Origin: Seohaeicola saemankumensis
Lineage (GTDB): Bacteria > Pseudomonadota > Alphaproteobacteria > Rhodobacterales > Rhodobacteraceae
Direction of reading: 5' to 3'
NCBI RefSeq assembly: GCF_042678485.1
Contig: NZ_JBHTKR010000004.1
Span: 310,001 to 374,000 of the forward strand
Length of the DNA: 64,000 nucleotides
The stretch's first letter is position 1, and every line of letters starts with the position of its first letter. Positions 34,414-44,652 of this stretch are shown here, in pieces. Under the pieces are notes generated by a model that saw only the letters and a program-made list of their open reading frames with translations, had not been told where the DNA came from and ran no database searches. The translations under genes were made by a program, and so were the position numbers.

Positions 34414-35463
34414 GTGGACAGGCTGAAGCAACACTTGGTTGAACAGGCCCTGGCCGAGGGTTTCGATGCCTGTCGCATCTGTCGGCCATGGGATGTGCCG
34501 CAGGTGCCTGATCGGTTGGCGGCCTTTCTGGAGGCAGGGTATCATGGCCAGATGACATGGCTGGCTGAACGCAGCGATTGGCGCGGTGATCCGGCGGCTC
34601 TCTGGCCGGCGGCGCGGTCAGTGATCATGCTGGGGGAAAGCTATACGCCAGACAGTGATCCGCTGGCAGCCCTGGAGCAGAAAACCGCAGGAACAGTCTC
34701 TGTTTACGCGCAGAACCGTGACTATCACGATCTGGTCAAGAAGCGGCTCAAGCGCCTGGCGCGCTGGCTGATTTCGCAAGGCGGGGGTGAGGTCAAAGTC
34801 TTTGTCGACACCGCGCCGGTGCCGGAAAAGCCCTTGGGGCAGGCGGCCGGGTTGGGTTGGCAGGGCAAGCATACGAACCTGGTCAGCCGACAGTTAGGCA
34901 GCTGGTTCTTCATCGGGTCGATATTCACCACCCTTGATCTGCCCTCGGATCCGGCCGAGGTCGATCACTGCGGTTCCTGTTCGAATTGTCTGGATATCTG
35001 CCCAACAGGGGCCTTTCCGGCGCCTTACAAGCTGGATGCGCGGCGGTGCATTTCCTATCTGACGATCGAACATAAGGGGCCGGTTGATCCTGAACTGCGG
35101 CCCTTGATGGGCAACCGGATCTATGGCTGCGATGATTGCCTGGCGGTCTGCCCCTGGAACAAATTCGCCGTGGCCGCGCGCGAGATCGGATACAAGGCCC
35201 GACCTGATCTGCAAGCGCCACCTTTGGCGGAACTTGCCGCGCTGGATGATGCAGGCTTCAGGGCGTTCTTTTCGGGCTCGCCGATCAAGCGGATCGGACG
35301 CGACCGGTTCGTGCGAAATGTGCTTTATGCAATCGGGAATTCGGGCGATGCCGCGCTGCTTGAATCTGCCCGCTCCCTGGTGAACGATCCCGCAGCCGAG
35401 GTCGCGGATGCCGCGCTCTGGGCTGTGAAGCGACTGCAAACTGACGCAAATGGAATGGTTTAG
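34414..35463 (+). CDS. queG: Epoxyqueuosine reductase
   Basis: A 349-residue cobalamin-dependent reductase that makes queuosine from epoxyqueuosine in tRNA wobble position 34. The N-terminal B12-binding domain includes VKVFVDTAPVPEKPLGQAAG and WQGKHTNLVSRQLGSWFFIG. Two ferredoxin-like [4Fe-4S] motifs follow (CGSCSNCLDICPTGAF and YGCDDCLAVCPWN), and a C-terminal HEAT-like segment reads RNVLYAIGNSGDAALLE. The start is a GTG at 34414. Length and motif order match QueG. Confidence 0.93.
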   Translation: MDRLKQHLVEQALAEGFDACRICRPWDVPQVPDRLAAFLEAGYHGQMTWLAERSDWRGDPAALWPAARSVIMLGESYTPDSDPLAALEQKTAGTVSVYAQNRDYHDLVKKRLKRLARWLISQGGGEVKVFVDTAPVPEKPLGQAAGLGWQGKHTNLVSRQLGSWFFIGSIFTTLDLPSDPAEVDHCGSCSNCLDICPTGAFPAPYKLDARRCISYLTIEHKGPVDPELRPLMGNRIYGCDDCLAVCPWNKFAVAAREIGYKARPDLQAPPLAELAALDDAGFRAFFSGSPIKRIGRDRFVRNVLYAIGNSGDAALLESARSLVNDPAAEVADAALWAVKRLQTDANGMV

Positions 35464-35511
35464 TCGGCAGACTGCGCTACACCCTGACAGGATATTTTGA
35501 AGGAGAGGCCC

Positions 35512-37527
35512 ATGGCGTTGTTGCTGGGTGTGGATACGGGCGGCACCTATACCGATGCCGTCCTGGTGCGGAACGAGCGCGACGTTGTTGCCAGCGCAAA
35601 GTCCCTGACCACGCGTCACGACCTGGCGCTTGGGATCGGTGCCGCCGTGCGCGCGGTTCTTGATCAGGCCAGCGTAGAGCCGGACGCCATCGCCATGGCG
35701 TCCTTGTCGACGACCCTCGCCACCAATGCTTTGGTCGAAGGGCAGGGCGGCCGCGTTGCACTTGTCTATATCGGCTTCGAGGCCAGAGATCTCGACACGC
35801 ACGGCCTTGCCGATGCCCTGCGCGGAGACCCGTTCATCGTTCTCAAGGGCGGTCATAGCCATGCTGGCACCGAGGTGGCAGCCTTGGACATCGAACGACT
35901 TGAAGCCTGGTTAGAGACTGTTTCCGGTGTTTCAGGTTTTGCCGTGGCGTCGCAATTTGCCACCCGGAACCCGGCCCATGAGAACCGCGCGGCCGACATC
36001 ATCATGACAAGAACCGGCCGCCCCGTCAGTTGCTCGCATCATCTGTCAGCGCGGCTGAATGGGCCCAAGCGTGCTTTGACGGCTGTTCTGAATGCGCGGC
36101 TGATCGGGATGACCCATCGTCTGATCGGCAGGGCTGAAGATGTGCTGACCGAGATCGGCATTCATGCGCCGCTGATGGTGGTGCGGGGGGATGGGGCCCT
36201 GATGTCCGCGGCGCAAGCCAAGGCGCGCCCGATAGAAACCATCCTGAGCGGCCCGGCAGCCAGTATCGTCGGGGCGCGTTGGTTGACCGGATCGGACATT
36301 GCCATCGTTTCGGACATTGGCGGCACGACCACGGACATTGCTGTCTTGCGTGATGGAAAGCCAGCAATAGACCCTAATGGGGCGCAGGTCGGCCCCTATA
36401 GAACGATGGTCGAAGCCGTCGCCATGCGGACCCATGGACTGGGTGGCGATAGCGAGGTTCACGTGATCCCCGACGGCCTTGATGGTGGCGTGACCCTTGG
36501 CCCAAGGCGCTTGCTGCCGGTCAGCCTTGTCGGTCATGAAGCCCCCGACCTGGTGCATGCAGCACTTGATACGCAGTTGCGCAGCGCGGTTCCCGGCGAA
36601 CATGACGGTCGTTTCGTGCGCGCTGTGCCGGGTATCGACGCAGGGGGACTGACCGAGCGTGAACAGACACTGTTGCAGCGCATTGGCGATACGATCCACC
36701 CATTGTCGGCCATCCTGCGTACCCGGCTGGACGGGCAGGCGTTGCAGCGGCTTGTGGCGCGTGGCCTTGTCCAGGTGGCTGGCTTGACCCCCTCGGATGC
36801 CAGCCATGCGTTGGGCGTGTTGCGGGCCTGGGATCGCGCGGCAGCCGAAAAGGCTCTGATATTGATGGGTCGCAGGCGCACGGGTGCGGGCGAGGTGCTG
36901 GCACGCGACCCGGCCGCGATGGCCCGGATGATCATTGATCGCCTGACCGAACAGACTGTTCTTGCCGTTCTCGAAACGGCATTCGCAGAAGAAGACCAGG
37001 GCTTTGGTCTGCCACCGGCAGAACTGGCGCGACATGTGCTCATGCATCGCGGTCTTGCAGGTCATCGCGGTCTGGTGTCGATCCAGTCCGGTCTTGCGGT
37101 TGATGTCATCGGTCTTGGGGCCTCGGCCGCAAGCTACTATCCCGCTGTCGGTCAGCGCCTGAACACCAGAATGATCCTGCCCGAACATGCCGGGGTCGCG
37201 AATGCGATCGGCGCGGTGGTGGGGCAGGTCAGTTTCCGGAAATCAGGCACTGTTACGGCCCCATCCGAGGGCAAATACCGCGTTCACCTTGAAAGCGGAC
37301 CAGAGGATTTCGGCGACCCCGATCTTGCCATGGACCGGCTTGAGGCGGTGTTGCGGCAGGAGGCCGAAGCGGAAGCCCGCGCGGCCGGTGCAGCAGATAT
37401 CCTGATGAAGACCGCCCGCGAGGTGCGGCGCGCCGAAATCGAAGGCCGGCCGGTTTTCATCGAAGCCGTGCTGACGGTAGAGGCGAATGGCCGTCCGCGC
37501 GTTGCGACCGAAGCCGGGGCGACCTGA
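35512..37527 (+). CDS. Hydantoinase/oxoprolinase (HyuA-type) family protein
   Basis: A 671-residue ATP-dependent amidase-type protein in a single chain. The ASKHA phosphate-binding start LLGVDTGGTYTDAVLV, the second motif SIVSDIGGTTTDIAVL (as IAIVSDIGGTTTDIAVL), LSGPAASIVGARWLTG and the NAIGAVVGQVSF tail are diagnostic. Family members open hydantoins, 5-oxoproline or N-methylhydantoin, or carboxylate ketones; a HyuB partner is usual but none is adjacent, so the substrate is open. The ATG at 35512 follows GGAGAGG, which itself lies in a GGATATTT motif like those at 51032 and 61222. Confidence 0.85.
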   Translation: MALLLGVDTGGTYTDAVLVRNERDVVASAKSLTTRHDLALGIGAAVRAVLDQASVEPDAIAMASLSTTLATNALVEGQGGRVALVYIGFEARDLDTHGLADALRGDPFIVLKGGHSHAGTEVAALDIERLEAWLETVSGVSGFAVASQFATRNPAHENRAADIIMTRTGRPVSCSHHLSARLNGPKRALTAVLNARLIGMTHRLIGRAEDVLTEIGIHAPLMVVRGDGALMSAAQAKARPIETILSGPAASIVGARWLTGSDIAIVSDIGGTTTDIAVLRDGKPAIDPNGAQVGPYRTMVEAVAMRTHGLGGDSEVHVIPDGLDGGVTLGPRRLLPVSLVGHEAPDLVHAALDTQLRSAVPGEHDGRFVRAVPGIDAGGLTEREQTLLQRIGDTIHPLSAILRTRLDGQALQRLVARGLVQVAGLTPSDASHALGVLRAWDRAAAEKALILMGRRRTGAGEVLARDPAAMARMIIDRLTEQTVLAVLETAFAEEDQGFGLPPAELARHVLMHRGLAGHRGLVSIQSGLAVDVIGLGASAASYYPAVGQRLNTRMILPEHAGVANAIGAVVGQVSFRKSGTVTAPSEGKYRVHLESGPEDFGDPDLAMDRLEAVLRQEAEAEARAAGAADILMKTAREVRRAEIEGRPVFIEAVLTVEANGRPRVATEAGAT

Positions 37528-37611
37528 TCTGTCGATGAACGCGGGGAATGCGGGATGAGCATCGCGCCGGCGCGTGCTATGCTTTCCCAAACCATCAGGA
37601 GGAAGAACGCG

Positions 37612-38804
37612 ATGCGCGCGGCGGACAGGTTCGATGAAGACATTTCAGAGCGGCTTGACGGCCTGCGTGACGAGGGTCTCTACAAGGTTGAACGCGTGAT
37701 CGCCTCGCCGCAGGCAGGCGAAGTTGTGGTGGAAGGTGACGGGCTGTCCATCAACCTGTGCGCCAACAATTACCTTGGGCTGGCTGATCATCCGGACCTT
37801 GTCGAAGCAGGTCGCGCGGCGCTTGAACGCTACGGATATGGGATGGCGTCGGTCCGGTTCATCTGTGGCACCCAGGAAGAACACAAAGCCTTGGAGGCGC
37901 GTATCGCAAGTTTCCTTGGGATGGAGGATTCCATTCTCTATTCCAGCTGTTTTGACGCCAATACAGGTCTGTTCGAGACGCTTCTGGGAACCGAGGACGC
38001 GATTATCTCGGATGCGCTGAATCACGCCAGCATCATCGACGGGGTGCGCCTGTGCAAAGCGCAGCGCCTGCGCTACGCCAATTCGGACATGGCCGATCTT
38101 GAGGCGCAATTGCAGGCAGCCGCAGGCGCGCGGCACCGTCTGATCGCGACGGACGGGATATTCTCGATGGATGGCTACATGGCCAGGCTGGAGCAGATCT
38201 GCGACCTCGCCGAACGTTACGACGCCATGGTGATGGTCGATGACAGCCATGCCGTTGGTTTTGTCGGCCCGACGGGGCGCGGCACCGCTGAAGCCTGCGG
38301 TGTGATGGACCGGGTCGATATCGTCACCGGCACTCTTGGCAAGGCGTTGGGCGGCGCCTCTGGTGGGTATACGGCGTCCAGTGCCCCCGTTGTGGACTGG
38401 TTGCGGCAACGGTCGCGCCCCTATCTGTTCTCGAACACGCTGGCGCCGGTTATCGCGGCGACCAGCCTCAAGGTGTTCGACATGCTGGAAAACGGTGCAG
38501 CCTTGCGGGCCGCCCTGTGGGAAAATGCGGCCTATTTCCGTGCCCGCATGGGTGCCCTCGGGTTCGAGCTGCTGCCAGGCGAGCATGCGATCATCCCCGT
38601 GATGTTGCGTGACCCCAAACTGGCCCGCGACATGGCTGCGCTGCTGCATGAAAAGGGCGTGTTCGTGACGGCTTTCTCCTTTCCCGTCGTTCCGCGCGGG
38701 CAGGATCGTATCCGCACACAGATGTCTGCCGCGCTCAGCCGCGATATGCTGGACCGGGCGGTCGATGCCTTTGCCCTGGTGGGGCGTGATTTGGGGGTAA
38801 TCAG

Positions 38805-38808
<4 letters not shown>
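37612..38808 (+). CDS. kbl: Glycine C-acetyltransferase (2-amino-3-ketobutyrate CoA ligase)
   Basis: A 398-residue PLP enzyme of the alpha-oxoamine synthase family, splitting 2-amino-3-ketobutyrate with CoA into glycine and acetyl-CoA. Motifs are CANNYLGLADHP, GYGMASVRFICGTQ, DSILYSSCFDANTGLFE, MVDDSHAVGFVGPTGRGT and the PLP lysine in TGTLGKALGGASGG. The ATG at 37612 has AGGAGGAAG upstream and yields the normal N-terminus. It overlaps tdh by ATGA; the two form the threonine degradation pathway. Confidence 0.96.
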
Positions 38809-39851
<1,043 letters not shown>

Positions 39852-39963
39852 GGCGATCTCGGTTTTTTGACGACGTGAAGCACGATGAAAAGCCTGTAAC
39901 ACCTTGAAAGTAAGCCCCTGAAGTGCAGCTTTCATTCCAGATCAGGCAAGCATGGAGACTGTT

Positions 39964-40413
39964 ATGGCCAAATATGAAAGAAACCCCGATGTAGTGGCGA
40001 GCCTGACACCGGAGCAGTTCTGGGTCACGCAGGAAAGCGGGACAGAGCGGCCAGGTTCAGGCAAGCTTTTGCGGAACAAGGAGCCGGGTATCTATGTCGA
40101 TATCGTCTCTGGTGAGCCGCTGTTCGCCTCGTCCGACAAATATGAAAGCGGTTGTGGCTGGCCCAGCTTCACCAAGCCGATCGAGCCCGCGCATATCCAG
40201 GAATTGACCGATACGACCCTTGGCATGGTCCGCGTCGAAGTGCGCAGCACCCATGGCGATAGTCACCTCGGCCACGTGTTTCCCGATGGTCCGCGCGATC
40301 GGGGCGGATTGCGCTATTGCATCAACTCGGCCTCTTTGCGCTTTGTGCACCGTGACGATATGGAAGCCGAAGGCTATGGCGCCTATTTGGATCAGGTGGA
40401 GGATACGCAATGA
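39964..40413 (+). CDS. msrB: Peptide-methionine (R)-S-oxide reductase
   Basis: A 149-residue MsrB that repairs methionine-R-sulfoxide in proteins. It has FASSDKYESGCGWPSFTKPI, RSTHGDSHLGHVFPDGP and RYCINSASLRFV with the catalytic Cys. The CxxC zinc pairs of many MsrB proteins are absent, so it belongs to the zinc-free type. An ATG at 39952 is four codons earlier; GGAG at 39955 favours 39964. The stop overlaps the msrA start (ATGA), giving both stereospecific repair enzymes as one unit. Confidence 0.93.
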   Translation: MAKYERNPDVVASLTPEQFWVTQESGTERPGSGKLLRNKEPGIYVDIVSGEPLFASSDKYESGCGWPSFTKPIEPAHIQELTDTTLGMVRVEVRSTHGDSHLGHVFPDGPRDRGGLRYCINSASLRFVHRDDMEAEGYGAYLDQVEDTQ

Positions 40414-40907
40414 CCGAAGAACGCGCGGTTCTGGCGGGGGGCTGTTTCTGGGGCATGCAGGATCTGATCCGCAGGCTGCCAGGGGTTTTGCGTACTCGCG
40501 TGGGTTATACGGGCGGCAATGTGCCGAACGCCACCTATCGAAACCACGGAACCCATGCGGAAGGCATCGAGATCGTCTTTGATCCTGCGCGCATCAGCTA
40601 TCGTCGCCTGCTGGAGTTCTTTTTCCAGATCCATGATCCGACCACGCTGAACCGGCAAGGCAACGACATCGGCTTGTCCTACCGTTCGGCCATCTACTAT
40701 GTGGATGAGGCCCAGAAGGCCGAGGCGCTGCAAACCATCGCTGATGTCGAGGCTTCGGGGATCTGGCCGGGGAATGTAGTCACCGAGGTCGAACCCGTGG
40801 GCGATTTCTGGGAGGCGGAACCGGAACATCAGGACTACCTTGAGCGTATTCCAAACGGCTATACCTGCCATTTCCCGCGTCCCAACTGGGTTTTGCCACG
40901 CAAATGA
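40410..40907 (+). CDS. msrA: Peptide-methionine (S)-S-oxide reductase
   Basis: A 165-residue MsrA with the catalytic motif AGGCFWGMQDLI near the N-terminus, TRVGYTGGNVPNATYRNHGT, IHDPTTLNRQGNDIGLSYRSA and a C-terminal DYLERIPNGYTCHF. It reduces methionine-S-sulfoxide with thioredoxin. It is coupled to msrB. Length is at the short end of the normal range, with only one cysteine near the C-terminus for recycling. Confidence 0.94.
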   Translation: MTEERAVLAGGCFWGMQDLIRRLPGVLRTRVGYTGGNVPNATYRNHGTHAEGIEIVFDPARISYRRLLEFFFQIHDPTTLNRQGNDIGLSYRSAIYYVDEAQKAEALQTIADVEASGIWPGNVVTEVEPVGDFWEAEPEHQDYLERIPNGYTCHFPRPNWVLPRK

Positions 40908-40938
40908 CCTTTCATGAGATAATCCGGGGCAGCGCAAG

Positions 40939-41325
40939 GTGACCCAGCAAAAACCCCAAAGAAAGACAGGTTTCGCACATCTGATCGCAGCTACTGGCTA
41001 TTCCGTGGCCGGTTTGCGCCGGATGTGGCAGGAATCGGCGTTCCGGCAAGAAGTCATTGGCGGCGCGGCGGTATTGCTGTTGCTTCTGGCCCTGGGGGGC
41101 TCTGCCGGGCAGATCGGCTTGATGACAGTGCTGCTGCTTGCCCTTCTTGCGATCGAGGCGTTGAACACCGCGATCGAAGCGATCGTGGATCACCTGTCAC
41201 CGGATTGGTCGGTCTTTGCAAAGCAGGCCAAGGATATCGCATCCGCAGCGGTTTTCCTGATGATCCTTGCCAATGGCGTCTGTTTGTCGGTGATATTGCT
41301 TGATCTTGCGCTTGCGGCGGCCTGA
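40939..41325 (+). CDS. dgkA: Diacylglycerol kinase
   Basis: A 128-residue integral membrane kinase with three helices. The conserved core is EAIVDHLSPDWSVFAKQAKD, here after IEALNTAIEAI, and phosphorylates diacylglycerol to phosphatidate at the inner membrane. N-terminal HLIAATGYSVAGLRRMWQES is typical. The start is a GTG at 40939. A bidirectional terminator separates it from the convergent outer-membrane protein gene. Confidence 0.92.
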   Translation: MTQQKPQRKTGFAHLIAATGYSVAGLRRMWQESAFRQEVIGGAAVLLLLLALGGSAGQIGLMTVLLLALLAIEALNTAIEAIVDHLSPDWSVFAKQAKDIASAAVFLMILANGVCLSVILLDLALAAA

Positions 41326-41342
41326 TCCAGGACGTTGAACGA

Positions 41343-41369
41343 AAAAGGGCGCCCAACAGGCGCCCTTTT
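41343..41369. terminator. Bidirectional terminator between dgkA and the outer-membrane protein gene
   Basis: AAAAGGGCGCC (41343-41353) pairs perfectly with GGCGCCCTTTT (41359-41369) around a 5-base loop. A-tract on one side and T-tract on the other allow use in both directions. Confidence 0.88.
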
Positions 41370-41393
41370 CCTTTGCTTCGATAGGTTGGCAAA

Positions 41394-41984
41394 TCAGAAG
41401 CGGTAGTTTGCACGCACCTGGAAGGTGGTCGCTTCGACGTCTGCCGTGTCCTGGAAGTTGTCGAACTCGTGGTACAGAACTTCGCCACCCAGCGAGATGC
41501 TGTCGGTCAGCATGTGCTCGTAGCCGGCACCGATGAAATAACCGGTGTCATAGCCCAGACCGTCCACATCGGCGCCAACGCCACCAGCGGTTGCGTAGAT
41601 CAGGCCATTGCCCAGATCATAGCCGCCGCGCACTTTCAGGCGATACACACGCTCCAGCGTCAGCGTGGGTGCTACAGCCAGATCAGCAATATCTGCGTCC
41701 AGACCGACACCCAGAACATAGTTGCCCAGATCCCAGTCGTAGCCAGCGGTCAGACCGCCGATCATGTCATCGCCTTCAACGCCGGCAATGTTGGTGCTGA
41801 CGTCGGCATAGCCCAGCTGGACACCGGCATAGCCACCAGTCCAGTCACGACCCATCGCCATCGGCGCGGGTGCGGGTGCTTCAATCATCGGCTCCATGGC
41901 TGCGGGTGCAGCCGAGCCTGCGAATGCGGGTGCTGCGAGGGCGGAGGCGCTCAGCGCAGCAATCAGTGTACGAGTAATTTTCAT
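41394..41984 (-). CDS. Outer-membrane beta-barrel (opacity-like) protein
   Basis: A 196-residue protein with a signal peptide (LIAALSASALAAPAFAGSAA) and then alternating beta-strands. These include GRDWTGGYAGVQLGYAD, LTAGYDWDLGNYVLGVG, RLKVRGGYDLGNGLIYATAG, and the terminal strand TFQVRANYRF ending in Phe, the signal for barrel assembly. The type is the eight-stranded OmpA/opacity-like porin family common in alphaproteobacteria. A Pro/Ala/Met-rich linker follows the signal peptide (EPMIEAPAPAPM). The 302 bases up to the next gene contain its promoter and no other gene. Confidence 0.88.
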   Translation of the reverse strand: MKITRTLIAALSASALAAPAFAGSAAPAAMEPMIEAPAPAPMAMGRDWTGGYAGVQLGYADVSTNIAGVEGDDMIGGLTAGYDWDLGNYVLGVGLDADIADLAVAPTLTLERVYRLKVRGGYDLGNGLIYATAGGVGADVDGLGYDTGYFIGAGYEHMLTDSISLGGEVLYHEFDNFQDTADVEATTFQVRANYRF

Positions 41985-42286
41985 AGTCCCATCCTTTCGT
42001 TACGGGGTCGTCACCGGGATGCGCATAGGGCAAACACGATCACGATCCCCGCTGACATGGCCCTGTGTTCATAATACCTCAAGAGTAGAGCATCATTTTT
42101 ATGAACAATAAAACGTGAGTAGTATTGGCGAAAAATTGCCTACTTCTATGGGGTTGTCCGCCTATCCGGATAATCGAGCAAAGGTTGAAAAATCCCCAAG
42201 ACGGTTTTTTCACAGGGCTAGAGAGGGCCATTGACCTTTTCCACCTGAAAGACGAGCATCCGATCTTCCATCGAGGGGTCGTATTT
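41985..42286. other. Divergent intergenic region, 302 bases
   Basis: Lies between the outer-membrane protein gene and the DMT transporter gene. An AT-rich core around 42080-42150 probably holds both promoters. A frame open from 42125 would extend the transporter by 54 residues but shows no conservation and has no ribosome site. I see no RNA gene. Confidence 0.4.
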
Positions 42287-43210
42287 ATGCAGCCAGTACA
42301 GGGTATTATCCTCAAGCTCTGCTCGGTTTTGCTGTTCATCACCATGGCGTCTCTGATCAAGGCGACAGCCGACCACGTTCCTCCCGGTCAGGCGGTTTTC
42401 TTCCGGTCGTTTTTCGCAATGCCGGTGATCCTTGTCTGGCTTTGGATACGCGGTGACCTGCGGACTGGCCTCAAGGTCGCATCACCACTGGGACATTTTT
42501 GGCGCGGTTTTGTGGGAACCGCGGCGATGGGGTTGGGATTCGCGGGGCTGGGCCTTCTGCCATTGCCCGAGGTAACCGCCATCGGCTATGCCGCGCCTCT
42601 GCTGGTGGTTGTTTTCGCGGCCATGTTCCTGAACGAGGAAGTCCGCGCGTTTCGCCTGTTTGCCGTCGCATTGGGATTGGTGGGCGTGCTGGTTGTTCTG
42701 GCCCCACGTCTGACGTTGTTGTCGGGGCCGTCGGTCGATACCTCGGCCGCTTTTGGCGCGATGCTGGTGCTGATGGGCGCGGTTTGCGCGGCCTTGGCCC
42801 AGATATATGTCCGCAAACTTGTCCAGACCGAACAGACCTCGGCCATCGTGTTCTTCTTCTCGCTGACGGCGACCGGGTTGTCGCTGCTGACGTTGCCCTT
42901 CGGCTGGGTGGTGCCGCAACCTTTCGAGGCGGGTCTGCTGGTGCTGGCGGGGCTTCTGGGGGGGCTTGGGCAGATCTTCCTGACATCGGCCTATCGCTTT
43001 GCCGATGCCAGTGTCGTGGCACCTTTCGATTATGCGTCGATGTTGTTTGCGATCCTGATCGGCTATTTCATCTTCAACGAGGTGCCAACCTACCAGATGC
43101 TGATCGGCGCGGGCCTGGTGATGCTGGCCGGTGTCATGATCATCTGGCGCGAACATGCGCTGGGCCTGAAGCGTGAAAAGGCGCGATCGGGTATGACACC
43201 GCAAGGCTGA
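42287..43210 (+). CDS. EamA/DMT-family membrane transporter
   Basis: A 307-residue transporter with ten predicted helices in two EamA repeats. It begins ILKLCSVLLFITMASLIKAT and includes AVFFRSFFAMPVILVWLW, LLPLPEVTAIGYAAPLLVVV and ADASVVAPFDYASMLFAIL. The ATG at 42287 follows GAGGGG at 8-9 bases and gives a standard DMT N-terminus. It resembles the RhaT/YdcZ-type exporters of Rhodobacteraceae; the substrate is unknown. Convergent with the oxidase gene that ends the first polyamine locus. Confidence 0.88.
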   Translation: MQPVQGIILKLCSVLLFITMASLIKATADHVPPGQAVFFRSFFAMPVILVWLWIRGDLRTGLKVASPLGHFWRGFVGTAAMGLGFAGLGLLPLPEVTAIGYAAPLLVVVFAAMFLNEEVRAFRLFAVALGLVGVLVVLAPRLTLLSGPSVDTSAAFGAMLVLMGAVCAALAQIYVRKLVQTEQTSAIVFFFSLTATGLSLLTLPFGWVVPQPFEAGLLVLAGLLGGLGQIFLTSAYRFADASVVAPFDYASMLFAILIGYFIFNEVPTYQMLIGAGLVMLAGVMIIWREHALGLKREKARSGMTPQG

Positions 43211-43317
43211 TCCGCGCCTTGATCCCTGCGTTTCCCTGGCAACCGTGATCCTGGTCTGTCCTTTTCGGGCAAATGCCATGGCGGGTGCGCCTGGCGCCGC
43301 TTGTTCATCCCTGACCT

Positions 43318-44652
43318 TCAGATGTCGCGCAATCCGGCCAGCGCGTAACCCGCGGGAAGCAGCGCGCGGCGAAACCGGCCAAGCGGAAAGCGCGGTGCGG
43401 CTGCACGCATCACCTTTGGATAGGGCAGGCGGGTGGGTCTGTCCTGTACCAGATCAGCCAGCAGCGCACCCGCATAGCTGCCCATGGCAACGCCATTGCC
43501 ATGGAAGGCAAAGCCCGCGAAAGCACCGGGCATGTCTGGAATCGGCCCGCAATATGGGGTGCGGTTGGAAGAAAAGCAGACCATTCCACTCCACCCATGG
43601 GGGGTTTCAACATTACGCCAGGCTGGGAACATCTGTTCGAAATGGTGACGGGCGCGGGCGGTGATATTCGCCTCGGCTTTGGCTGATGCAAGAAGACCCC
43701 CGCGCATTCCGAACAGGAAACGGTTATCCGGCATCAGGCGGAAGTAATGCAGCAGGTTACGTGTGTCATAGGCCATCTGGCGGCTGGTCCAGCCCGCCGC
43801 GTCCAATTCGGCCTGGGTCAGCGGGCGTGTGACCAGTACATTGGATTGGGCCGGCAGGTATCGGCCCGCCATCCAGGGCGGCAGATCCTCGGACGAATAG
43901 CCATTGGTCGCCACGATTAGACGGCTGGCGTGCACCGTGGCCTGATCCGTTGTCAGCGTGAAACCATTGTTGTTCCGCGCGATCTGTGTGACCGCGCTAT
44001 GCCCGTGCACCCGCGCCCCTGCCGCCAGAACCGCGCGGACAAGCCCCGCAACATATTTGCGGGGGTTCAGTGCAAACCCCACCGGGATCGTCAGCCCGGC
44101 GGTGAAGGGCCCCGCCATGCCGATGTCCCTCAACGCGTCAGGGCTGTGCCACTTGGCGTCGACCGCGTAGTCGGCTTTGACCCGGTCAGCATCCTTGCGC
44201 AACTCCCGCGCTGCACGGTCATTATGCGCCAGGATCGTTTCGCCCTGTGAATGCGTATCGGCGGCGATGTCATTCTCTTGCAGCAACCTTGCGACAAGCG
44301 CGACAGCATCCTGTTCGGCCTGCCGCCACCCGGACAGCGCATCCTGTCCGAAGCGATGGGCAAGCTCGGCGCTGCTGGCCTTGGCGCCGCCAAGACAACA
44401 GAACCCGCCATTTCGCCCGGATGCGCCCCAGCCGGGATACATGCTGTCCAGGACAACGACATCCACGCCATCCTGTGCAAGATGAAGGGCGGCGGACAAT
44501 CCGGTGAAACCCGCCCCGATGATCACGACATCCGCGGTGATCTTGCCCGTCGCGGCAGGTGTTGCCCCAGGTTCATCAGGCACTGTTGTGGCCCAATAGC
44601 ATCCTGCGACAGGACCATCCCCATAGGCATAGGCCGGAAAGATGCGGGTCAT
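43318..44652 (-). CDS. FAD-dependent amine oxidoreductase (PuuB-like)
   Basis: A 444-residue DAO-family flavoprotein with the dinucleotide motif ADVVIIGAGFTGLSAALHL, the nearby GWGASGRNGGFCCLGG (the region that binds flavin in glycine/sarcosine/gamma-glutamylputrescine oxidases) and the C-terminal FAGFAFHGNGVAMGSYAG. It overlaps the last transporter gene by ATGA. This makes it the fifth gene of the potF-G-H-I operon, so an amine or gamma-glutamylated amine brought in by that transporter is the likely substrate. No gamma-glutamyl-putrescine synthetase gene is in the window. Confidence 0.8.
   Translation of the reverse strand: MTRIFPAYAYGDGPVAGCYWATTVPDEPGATPAATGKITADVVIIGAGFTGLSAALHLAQDGVDVVVLDSMYPGWGASGRNGGFCCLGGAKASSAELAHRFGQDALSGWRQAEQDAVALVARLLQENDIAADTHSQGETILAHNDRAARELRKDADRVKADYAVDAKWHSPDALRDIGMAGPFTAGLTIPVGFALNPRKYVAGLVRAVLAAGARVHGHSAVTQIARNNNGFTLTTDQATVHASRLIVATNGYSSEDLPPWMAGRYLPAQSNVLVTRPLTQAELDAAGWTSRQMAYDTRNLLHYFRLMPDNRFLFGMRGGLLASAKAEANITARARHHFEQMFPAWRNVETPHGWSGMVCFSSNRTPYCGPIPDMPGAFAGFAFHGNGVAMGSYAGALLADLVQDRPTRLPYPKVMRAAAPRFPLGRFRRALLPAGYALAGLRDI

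Noticed and set aside
42482..43279. A 265-residue frame antisense to the DMT transporter, and similar frames over kbl and over the ABC genes
   Set aside because: Low-complexity Arg/Gln/His composition and full overlap with recognised genes.
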